Under the pieces are notes generated by a model. It was given only the letters and a program-made list of their open reading frames with translations. It did not search any database and was not told the DNA's origin. This document shows, in pieces, positions 1-5,313 of a DNA stretch of 6,797 nt (position 1 is its first letter; each line of letters begins with the position of its first letter). A program made the translations under genes and the position numbers. This DNA comes from Patescibacteria group bacterium (GTDB lineage Bacteria > Patescibacteriota > Minisyncoccia > Phycocordibacterales > SIBU01): contig JAGWZX010000035.1 of assembly GCA_018968805.1 (NCBI GenBank), positions 1-6,797 of the forward strand, read 5' to 3'.

Positions 1-1
1 T

Positions 2-820
2 TGCAATGCGAAATGCGTGGTCTGTCCGCACTTACAGGCTTCGCAAGAACTACCGTCGGGATTGATGGACATGGGACTTTTTTGCAGGATAATCGACCAA
101 ATAGACCCTTCTTGGGGTTGCCGGATAATCCCATATCTCAATAGTGAACCGATGCTGGATCCACTGATCATTTCACGTTTACGCTATATCAATGGTCGAT
201 TGGAAAATCCGGAAGTGGAACTGTCCACCAACATGTCTGCCTTAACATCCCAAAGACAAGCCGCGATGACTGGAATACGCATAAGGGATCTGCGTCTGAG
301 TATTTTTGGATTTACGGAAAATACTCACAAACGCCTAATGCCCGGTTTACACTGGGCAACGGTGAAAGAGAACCTCGACCATCTTGTCATGAACCGCGCT
401 CTTTGCAATTTCATCGATCAAATTGGTATTGTGATGATCGATCATCCGCTTGTGACCGCTGATGATCTGGAGCTTGCCCAGAAGTATTGCACGGATCATT
501 CTCTTGTGTTCAACCACTGGGGCTTTCTCGATCGAGCAGGAAATGTTGAGCTGTATTCCAATGGGGTTCATCGTCCTGTAGTTGTTGGATGTGAGCAGAA
601 CAGACCTCTTGAACGGATGCACATAACTTTCACCGGGAAAGTTATCCTATGTTGCCAAGATTGGCGCTGGCGTAACGTTGTTGGCAATACTAAGCATCAG
701 TCTCTTCTGGAAATCTGGAACAGTAATGTTTACCAGCACTACCGGGAAAGTATTTATGCAGGTAAGGGTAATCAGCCTGAAATCTGCACAAGGTGCAAAC
801 TGAGTGTTCTTTCCAGCTAA
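2..820 (+). CDS. Radical SAM/SPASM domain protein, 5'-truncated by the window edge
   Basis: Reading in frame from base 2, the first codons give CNAKCVVC, the CX3CX2C motif that binds the radical SAM [4Fe-4S] cluster. The real start therefore lies upstream of the window, and the GTG at 17 is internal. Further radical SAM landmarks follow: NSEPMLDP in the place of the usual GGEP strand, STNMSALT in the place of the TNG strand, and LRLSIFGF. The last ~75 residues look like a SPASM domain: a Cys in GCEQNRP, then GKVILCCQDW, GNTKHQSLLEIWNS and a final CTRC, expected to hold auxiliary Fe-S clusters. About 272 residues are present. Family members modify peptides, sugars or other small molecules; the substrate cannot be told here. 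A hairpin terminator follows directly. The DNA is AT-richer than the core genes to the right, which fits an accessory gene. Confidence 0.85.
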   Translation, partial: CNAKCVVCPHLQASQELPSGLMDMGLFCRIIDQIDPSWGCRIIPYLNSEPMLDPLIISRLRYINGRLENPEVELSTNMSALTSQRQAAMTGIRIRDLRLSIFGFTENTHKRLMPGLHWATVKENLDHLVMNRALCNFIDQIGIVMIDHPLVTADDLELAQKYCTDHSLVFNHWGFLDRAGNVELYSNGVHRPVVVGCEQNRPLERMHITFTGKVILCCQDWRWRNVVGNTKHQSLLEIWNSNVYQHYRESIYAGKGNQPEICTRCKLSVLSS

Positions 821-822
821 AC

Positions 823-851
823 AAGCGCCCTCGTAATGGGGGCGCTTTCTT
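823..851 (+). terminator. Rho-independent terminator after the radical SAM gene
   Basis: Perfect 8-bp stem AAGCGCCC (823-830) with GGGCGCTT (840-847) and a 9-nt loop, followed by a short T-rich tract (TCTTA). It begins 2 nt after the radical SAM stop codon, and the NUDIX gene starts just behind it, so the two genes are probably separate transcription units. Confidence 0.75.
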
Positions 852-872
852 ATTATGCAATAATTGGTTATC

Positions 873-1304
873 ATGGATAGCATGCAAAAGGGATTAATTG
901 TGCACACGCTTATATCGAACGAACTAGGAGAAATTCTTATTATTCAAAGATCTAGACAAAACGATGTACTTCCTGAATATTGGGATATTCCGGGGGGCAC
1001 ACTGGAAGATGGTGAGGACCCTGCTGTGGGAGCAATACGAGAAACAAAAGAGGAAACAGGGCTTGATGTGTCGAACGTAAGATTATTTTTCCAAAAATCA
1101 AATGTGGACATATCAAAAAATAAGCAATTTGTAACGCTAATATTTCATACAAATAACTCAAAAAGTGGAGTTGTCTTAAACCCCGACGAACATGAGAAGT
1201 ATGCGTGGATACAACCTTCCGAAATAAATCGTTACAAAATAGTAGAATATCTTTCTGATTGTATAAACGCCTACAGCGAACTTAAAACAAAACCAATAAA
1301 CTGA
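873..1304 (+). CDS. NUDIX hydrolase
   Basis: A 143-residue protein with a complete Nudix box at residues 42-64: G42 x5 E48 x7 R56-E57-T-K-E60-E61-T-G63-L64, matching GX5EX7REUXEEXGU. The E residues bind the divalent metal that drives hydrolysis of a nucleoside diphosphate linked to another group. Length and layout (short beta-strand N-terminus, box, C-terminal helix) fit a single-domain NUDIX enzyme such as a MutT-like or nucleotide-sugar hydrolase; the substrate is not predictable. ATG 873 is chosen; ATG 882 and an upstream TTG at 864 are alternatives. No Shine-Dalgarno is seen, but AATAAT at 859-864 could be a -10 box for a near-leaderless message. The 3' end overlaps the opposite-strand methyltransferase remnant by 34 bp. 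Confidence 0.88.
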   Translation: MDSMQKGLIVHTLISNELGEILIIQRSRQNDVLPEYWDIPGGTLEDGEDPAVGAIRETKEETGLDVSNVRLFFQKSNVDISKNKQFVTLIFHTNNSKSGVVLNPDEHEKYAWIQPSEINRYKIVEYLSDCINAYSELKTKPIN

Positions 1305-1702
1305 GGTTTTTCTCCGGCCGTCTTGTCAGAATCAAAGCTGAATTCTTCTACAATTATACCCGTCGTCCCTGATAGAATCGAACGCCATCGGGCAATACCC
1401 ATAAAACGTTCATCCCCATATATTTTCTGATCGTCAGAAAAAAAATCGGAAGGGACAGATATTATTACATAATCGCTTATCGAAAGATGTCGATTGACTA
1501 TCGATATAATTTCGCTATCGGAAAAATGTTCCATAACTCCGTTACTGAATATGACATCAAAACGGTCGTGTACAGTTTTGAGCGTCATAATATCATCTAC
1601 CCTAAACGAAGCGAGGCTTCCTTGTTGAACCGAGATAGACATAGCTAATTTGACCATATCAGGATCGGAATCGATTCCCAAAGTCTGATAACCGAGAATG
1701 CT
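1271..1702 (-). pseudogene. SAM-dependent class I methyltransferase, C-terminal part only
   Basis: The minus strand reads GYQTLGIDSDPDMVKLA, the acidic strand-2 end and following helix of a Rossmann methyltransferase. Then come VDDI (motif II-like), FDVIFSNGVMEHFSD (motif IV region of the Methyltransf_11/25 type) and YVIISVPSDFF. The glycine-rich motif I (GxGxG) that should precede GYQTLGID is missing. Upstream of about position 1702 the frame continues only as antisense of the recombinase remnant, so the GTG at 1759 is not a true start. As seen, SAM binding would be lost, so this is a remnant or one side of a chimeric join. The 3' end overlaps the NUDIX gene tail to tail. The substrate is unknown. 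A neighbouring radical SAM enzyme and NUDIX hydrolase would suit a small modification or biosynthesis cluster, but that is inference. Confidence 0.72.
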
Positions 1703-2343
1703 AAATCCCGATTTTCCGCTACGAGTTACCGCCTTGTGCACCTGCGGTGGTAAATTCACCGGAAGCTGGTCACGAGGACACGGCGGAAGATACGCATATT
1801 ACCACTGTGCCAAATGCAATGTAAAAAGCGTCAAAAAGCAGGTGTTTGAGGAAAAATTCATGGAATTATTGCAACAACTGGCTCCTAAAGCCGAGGAAGG
1901 ATCTCTATTTAAAGCCAGTGTTACAGATTATTGGTCACAAAAAATACAGGAAATTAATACAGACGCATCGACTATCGATAAAAATATACAAAAACTGGAG
2001 GAAGAAAAGATCAATGTTATCGGTTTAGCTAAACAAGGTGCTTTTGATGCCGAGACCACAAAAGAAGAGCTAAATCGAATTAGGGAAAAGATAACATTAC
2101 TCAAATTGGATCGGAATGAACTAAAAATCGAAAAGTTTGATATTGAGTACAGTCTTAATTTTTGTATTTACGGCATGACTAACGCACACAAGCTCTGGCA
2201 TGCCTTTAATTTAAACCAAAAGATCAAGTTCCAAGCGATGATTTTTCCGGAGGGTGTTTTATACGATTATTCAACATTTGGAACCACCAAAGTATCAAGC
2301 ATTTACGAGCTAAAAGAAGCTATTTCAGCTGAAAATTCCAATA

Positions 2344-2428
2344 TGGTGCCCGGGGAGGGAATCGAACCCTCATGCCTTGCGGCCGGGGATTTTAAGTCCC
2401 CTACGTATACCAGTTCCGTCACCCGGGC
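2344..2428 (-). tRNA. tRNA-Leu (anticodon TAA)
   Basis: On the minus strand the acceptor GCCCGGG pairs with CCCGGGC, and the anticodon stem GGGGA/TCCCC holds the loop CTTAAAA, anticodon TAA, which reads UUA/UUG leucine codons. The long variable arm (GCC-GCAA-GGC) and T arm GAGGG-TTCGATT-CCCTC confirm a class II tRNA, 85 nt including an encoded 3' CCA (2344-2346). It lies 42 nt downstream of tRNA-Cys. Its 3' end abuts the recombinase remnant, whose frame crosses it in antisense. Confidence 0.95.
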
Positions 2429-2439
2429 TTCCGGAAGCC
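2426..2439. repeat. 14-bp perfect palindrome at the tRNA-Leu 5' boundary
   Basis: GGCTTCCGGAAGCC is its own reverse complement and covers the first three bases of tRNA-Leu plus 11 bases of its 5' leader. A leader hairpin here would compete with the acceptor stem in the precursor. It might instead be chance or a protein site. Confidence 0.5.
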
Positions 2440-2470
2440 ATGAGCTTATATTTTAAGCTAAAGCTTCGTG

Positions 2471-2542
2471 AGGCCACGGCGAGAATCGAACTCGCGCATA
2501 GGAGTTTTGCAGACTCCTGACTTACCACTTGTCTACGTGGCC
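2471..2542 (-). tRNA. tRNA-Cys (anticodon GCA)
   Basis: Minus strand, 72 nt. Acceptor GGCCACG/CGTGGCC, D arm GAC-AAGTGGTAA-GTC, anticodon stem GGAGT/ACTCC with loop CTGCAAA (anticodon GCA), T arm GCGAG-TTCGATT-CTCGC. The discriminator base is U, the classic identity base of cysteine tRNAs. CCA is not encoded (the next bases are CAC), so it must be added enzymatically, unlike in the neighbouring tRNA-Leu. The tRNA begins 1 nt after the rbfA stop codon, suggesting it is cut out of the same transcript. Confidence 0.95.
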
Positions 2543-2543
2543 G

Positions 2544-2867
2544 TTACTTTTTTGATAAAGCGTCAATCTTCTGGCGATTTTTCTCGCCTAAGTCTATATT
2601 GAAATCAATAAAAGGCAACTGGAACAATTTCGTTTCCTGACGCAAGTATTCTCGGAATTCGGAGCGTTTGCGTTTGGCGAAATTGACGGCGGCCGACTCT
2701 TCTTCGGTTGGAAATACCGTAAAGAGAATAACCGCCTTTGTTCCTTTGTCCGCCAGTCTGACGCGAGTTACGGTGATAAGACCTTTGCCTGCCGACTCTT
2801 TCTTCAAAAACTCACTCGCTTTGTGGCGGATCAATTCTTTGACCCGTTCTTCTTTTATGGCATTCAT
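2544..2867 (-). CDS. rbfA: 30S ribosome-binding factor RbfA
   Basis: 107 residues, the usual compact size of RbfA, a KH-like protein that binds the 30S subunit and helps late 16S rRNA maturation. Visible family features are an N-terminal helix (RVKELIRHKASEFLKKE), the strand ITVTRVRLADKGTKAVILFTV, the helix FAKRKRSEFREYLRQET, and the C-terminal LPFIDFNIDLGEKNRQKIDAL, matching the P-x-[IL]-x-F-x-x-D segment of the family. It lies directly after infB (10 nt gap), the common bacterial order, and the call is strengthened by that. ATG 2867 is used; no Shine-Dalgarno is seen, so translation may be coupled to infB. The stop codon is 1 nt from the 5' end of tRNA-Cys. Confidence 0.87.
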   Translation of the reverse strand: MNAIKEERVKELIRHKASEFLKKESAGKGLITVTRVRLADKGTKAVILFTVFPTEEESAAVNFAKRKRSEFREYLRQETKLFQLPFIDFNIDLGEKNRQKIDALSKK

Positions 2868-2877
2868 CGGGTTTGTG

Positions 2878-4407
2878 TTATTTTTGGACCAGCGTGAATA
2901 TTTCCAGGTCGTCTCCCGGGGCCACCTCGATTTTGGCTTCCACGAGCGCGCCGAATTCCAAATCTTTGGTTACCTCGCGCGTTTTGACCTTATGTTGTTC
3001 CAGGTCGCGGATTCTGCCCGCACCCACTTCTGCGCCTCGCCGCACCAGTTTAAATTCATCACCGACGCGGATTTCACCATCGGTTACCTTGCCGCCAATA
3101 ATTTGCCGGTCTTTAGTTGAACTGAAAAAGCGCTTGATATGGGCCCTGCCGCGCAGTTCCAAGGTTTCGACTTTCGGTGTCCGTTCCGAAAGAATTTCTT
3201 GGAGCCGTTCAATCAATTTGTATATGATGTCGAAAGTTTCAATAGTGACTTTGTCGCGATCGGCCAAAGTCTTGGCGACGTTGTCAATGTTAACGTTTAA
3301 ACCAAAAACAAAGGCTTTGGTGCCGCTCGCGGCCGTCTTAATGTCGCTTTCGGAAATGTCACCTTCGCCGATTTTAATAATAGAGAAGAAGATTTTGTCA
3401 GTGACCAGTTTGCCGATTTCATACTGAAGCGCTTCAAGAGAGCCACGGGTGTCAGCTTTGACGATGATTGGTACCGCCACGCGGCTTTCATTGGGGTCGC
3501 GGCTTTCGGCCGCCGCGGCCGAAAGCCGCTGCGCGTTCTTTTTAATGTGTCCTTCCGCCTCTTTTTTGTTTTTGAACGAGATGAATGTTGCGCCGACTGC
3601 CGGCAAGTCGTTCCAGCCGGTAATGACCGCCGGCATACCCGGTCCGGCCGCCTCAATGCGTTTGCCGGCGAAGTTTTCCATGATACGCAGAACCGACAGG
3701 CACGAGCCGCATACAACCACCGCGCCTTTGCTAAGGGTGCCGTCTTTTACAATGAGTGTTGCTGAAATGCCACTTTCTTTTGAACGGGTTACTTCCAGGA
3801 CTACACCGCTGGCCATTTTGGTCGCGTCGGCCGTGATACCTTCTATGTCGGCGGAAAGGAGGATCATATCAAGAAGCTCGTCAATGCCGGCGCCGGTTAC
3901 CGCCGATACCGGTACGACCGGCACAGAACCGCCATAACCTTCAACGAAGATGGAGTGTTCGGCCAAACTTTGCTTGGTGCGGTCAATATCGGCGCTTGCT
4001 TTGTCAATTTTGGTTATGGCAACGATGTAGGGGACTTTGTGTTCCTGAATGAACTTGAGCGCTTGGACGGTTTGCGGCTTGACGCCGTCTTCGCCGGAGA
4101 CCACCAAAATGGCAATGTCGGCCACTTGCGCGCCGCGATTGCGAATACCGGCGAAAGCTTCATGGCCGGGTGTGTCTATGAAAGTGATTGAACGCTCTTT
4201 ACCGTCGGCGGAGCTGTGCGAGACCTCGTACGCGGTCACATGCTGGGTGATACCGCCGGCTTCTTTGGCGGCCACGGATGTTTTCCTTATATAGTCAAGA
4301 AGTGTCGTTTTGCCGTGGTCAATATGGCCCATGACGGCAACCACGGGCGGTCGGGAAATTCTCCCTGTTTCTTTTTGATCGGTTTGTTTTGTTTTGGCGG
4401 CTGTCAT
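2878..4407 (-). CDS. infB: Translation initiation factor IF-2, short form
   Basis: GTPase that brings fMet-tRNA to the 30S subunit and promotes subunit joining. Counting from ATG 4407 (509 residues): G1 GHIDHGKT (27-34), G2 GGITQH (51-56), G3 DTPGH (78-82), G4 TKID (132-135), G5 SAV (168-170), beta-barrel domain II (~199-275), IF-2 domain III from [15 protein letters not shown] (~312-372), and the C-terminal fMet-tRNA-binding barrel (~424-505). The long IF2_N region of E. coli IF-2 is absent, as in many CPR forms. G4 is TKxD instead of NKxD, still a working guanine motif in other GTPases. In the C-terminal barrel, the ECG and GC motifs common in IF-2 read EFG and GG. An in-frame TTG at 4467 would add 20 residues without family resemblance, so ATG 4407 is preferred; no Shine-Dalgarno precedes either. 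Confidence 0.95.
   Translation of the reverse strand: MTAAKTKQTDQKETGRISRPPVVAVMGHIDHGKTTLLDYIRKTSVAAKEAGGITQHVTAYEVSHSSADGKERSITFIDTPGHEAFAGIRNRGAQVADIAILVVSGEDGVKPQTVQALKFIQEHKVPYIVAITKIDKASADIDRTKQSLAEHSIFVEGYGGSVPVVPVSAVTGAGIDELLDMILLSADIEGITADATKMASGVVLEVTRSKESGISATLIVKDGTLSKGAVVVCGSCLSVLRIMENFAGKRIEAAGPGMPAVITGWNDLPAVGATFISFKNKKEAEGHIKKNAQRLSAAAAESRDPNESRVAVPIIVKADTRGSLEALQYEIGKLVTDKIFFSIIKIGEGDISESDIKTAASGTKAFVFGLNVNIDNVAKTLADRDKVTIETFDIIYKLIERLQEILSERTPKVETLELRGRAHIKRFFSSTKDRQIIGGKVTDGEIRVGDEFKLVRRGAEVGAGRIRDLEQHKVKTREVTKDLEFGALVEAKIEVAPGDDLEIFTLVQK
3499..3529. repeat. Perfect 14-bp inverted repeat with CCG loop inside infB
   Basis: Arms 3499-3512 and 3516-3529 are exact reverse complements around the 3-nt loop CCG. 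They encode the linker [10 protein letters not shown] between IF-2 domains II and III (residues ~294-303), a region where sequence is free to vary. The hairpin resembles the one at 5347-5375 in arm length and loop. Confidence 0.7.
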
Positions 4408-4472
4408 AATGATTTGTTGTCGCGGAAACGACGATATTGAAATACCACATTTTGCAAATCTGTTCAATCATG

Positions 4473-4943
4473 TCAGCCGCGCATGGATTCTTTCGCGCGT
4501 TGGAGCGAGTCTTTTTCTTCGTCTGTCAACTCGTATTCCGATTTGAAATTTTTGACCGGTTTGGCAAAGACACTCATGCGGTCGCGGGCGTAAAGGCTGG
4601 ATAACACCAGGCCGTCGCCTTTCTCGGAAAGAAAACTGCTCGCGAAACTTTGACTGCCTCCCATACCTTCGCCGCGGAAAGGGTTGAAACGCACCATGCC
4701 GATTCCTTGCACGCTTCGATTTAACCGTTTTTCGGTGTCTTTGAGATAAGCCGCTGCTTCGGTCTGAAACTGTTTGAGGGCGCGCAGTTCGTGCTCCAAA
4801 TCGACCAGGGTTTCCTCGATGTTTTTTGTCTTATTGCCGCGCAACAGTTTGCGCAATTTTCGCTCAAGCAGGAATACGGCGACGGCCAAAATCAGGCTGA
4901 CTGCAACCGAAAAAAATAAGAGTTCTTTAACAAGCGGCGTCAT
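4473..4943 (-). CDS. DUF4446 family membrane-anchored protein
   Basis: 156 residues. Residues ~5-26 (LVKELLFFSVAVSLILAVAV and on) form one membrane helix followed by basic residues (RKLRKLLR), predicting an N-terminal anchor with the rest in the cytoplasm. Residues ~42-78 are a charged helix with coiled-coil character. Residues 81-130 carry the family signature: GIGMVRFNPF, MGGSQSFASSFL, GLVLSSLYARD and VFAKPV. A short acidic tail follows. The function is unknown; members occur in Firmicutes and CPR. It lies just upstream of infB on the same strand, but the link is probably only positional. A TATAAT box ends 8 nt before the ATG, so the message may be leaderless. Confidence 0.82.
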   Translation of the reverse strand: MTPLVKELLFFSVAVSLILAVAVFLLERKLRKLLRGNKTKNIEETLVDLEHELRALKQFQTEAAAYLKDTEKRLNRSVQGIGMVRFNPFRGEGMGGSQSFASSFLSEKGDGLVLSSLYARDRMSVFAKPVKNFKSEYELTDEEKDSLQRAKESMRG

Positions 4944-4951
4944 ACCGCTGG

Positions 4952-4957
4952 ATTATA
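4952..4957 (-). promoter_or_regulatory. -10 box (TATAAT) for the DUF4446-infB-rbfA transcript
   Basis: A perfect TATAAT on the minus strand ends 8 nt before ATG 4943, so transcription should start at or a few bases before the start codon, giving a leaderless message. The -35 region is weak (TCGCAA at 17-nt spacing). No Shine-Dalgarno fits between box and ATG. Confidence 0.5.
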
Positions 4958-4985
4958 TAGGAAAGGAGCGATTTTTGCGAGGACG

Positions 4986-5255
4986 CTAACGGCCGATATG
5001 TGGAGAATTCTGATTTAAAAATTTCTGCAAACCGTTTTCCAGTTCTTTGATGGCGTTTTCCGCGTCCTGGCGTTTGGTCCGATCGGAGATTTTTTCAGCG
5101 GCGGATTTGGCCGGGCTGATGAGTGCCATGGCGCCCATGCCGTCGCCTTTATCCATCCGGTCGCCGATCTGCGCTGCCAGTTCCAGAAAAGCAACGGCGT
5201 CAGGCGTTTCGCTCCCGAAATTTTCTGCCGGCGTTTTTGGCGGATCATTGTCCAT
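4986..5255 (-). CDS. Small protein of unknown function
   Basis: 89 residues from ATG 5255 (MDNDPPKTPAENFG). I do not recognise a family. It is hydrophilic, without signal peptide or membrane helix, and has a proline-rich start, a predicted helix around DAVAFLELAAQIGDRM, and a C-terminal helix (DAENAIKELENGLQKFL) that could pair as a coiled coil. The frame stays open further upstream, but that part would begin within the palindrome at 5347-5375 and is mostly antisense of the cysteine desulfurase promoter and start, so it is not used. A TACAAT box ends 6 nt before the ATG. It is divergent from the cysteine desulfurase and 42 nt upstream of the DUF4446 gene. Confidence 0.6.
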   Translation of the reverse strand: MDNDPPKTPAENFGSETPDAVAFLELAAQIGDRMDKGDGMGAMALISPAKSAAEKISDRTKRQDAENAIKELENGLQKFLNQNSPHIGR

Positions 5256-5261
5256 GCGGAT

Positions 5262-5267
5262 ATTGTA
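5262..5267 (-). promoter_or_regulatory. -10 box (TACAAT) for the small unknown gene
   Basis: TACAAT on the minus strand, one mismatch from TATAAT, ending 6 nt before ATG 5255. The spacing implies a leaderless transcript and supports ATG 5255 as the true start. The -35 region is only T-rich (TTTTAA). Confidence 0.45.
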
Positions 5268-5274
5268 GCAGATG

Positions 5275-5302
5275 TTGCCTTTTCTTAAAAAGAAACTATC
5301 AT
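5275..5302 (+). promoter_or_regulatory. Sigma70-like promoter of the cysteine desulfurase gene
   Basis: TTGCCT (5275-5280), a 16-nt spacer, then TATCAT (5297-5302). The expected transcription start is ~5308-5310, only a few bases before ATG 5314. The spacer holds the inverted repeat TTTCTT-AAA-AAGAAA (5281-5295), which could be an operator or chance in AT-rich DNA. The site overlaps the upstream region of the divergent small gene. Confidence 0.45.
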
Positions 5303-5313
5303 GTGCGTAACTT

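Larger units (their letters stand above)
1698..2456 (+). pseudogene. Large serine recombinase, C-terminal part (zinc ribbon and coiled coil), running into tRNA-Leu
   Basis: Residues 2-8 (LNPDFPLR) open the recombinase zinc beta-ribbon domain. A CxC pair (C14, C16), TGSWSRGHGGRYAYYHC and a CxxC pair (C37, C40) complete the zinc site. Residues ~81-150 are a charged heptad-like coiled coil, the arm large serine recombinases use for synapsis control, and FQAMIFPEGVLYDYSTFGTTK is typical of their C-termini. The N-terminal resolvase domain with the catalytic Ser, and the Recombinase domain, are absent: upstream DNA is methyltransferase remnant on the other strand. The fragment cannot catalyse recombination. 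From about residue 216 the frame is antisense to tRNA-Leu (the familiar GEGIEPS string), stopping beyond the tRNA at 2456. The recombinase-derived part thus ends near residue 215. The layout marks the tRNA-Leu gene as the likely integration site of an element lying to the left. Confidence 0.8.

Noticed and set aside
1703..1759. N-terminal extension of the methyltransferase frame starting at GTG 1759
   Set aside because: It is antisense of the recombinase zinc ribbon, which has clear conserved residues on the plus strand, and does not resemble methyltransferase motif I.
2668..4440. Several long plus-strand open frames opposite infB and rbfA
   Set aside because: They are shadows of strongly conserved minus-strand genes and have no recognisable domains.
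4408..4467. 20-residue N-terminal extension of IF-2 from TTG 4467
   Set aside because: No similarity to IF-2 is visible in it; ATG 4407 gives a compact linker before the G domain. The extension cannot be fully excluded because neither start has a Shine-Dalgarno.
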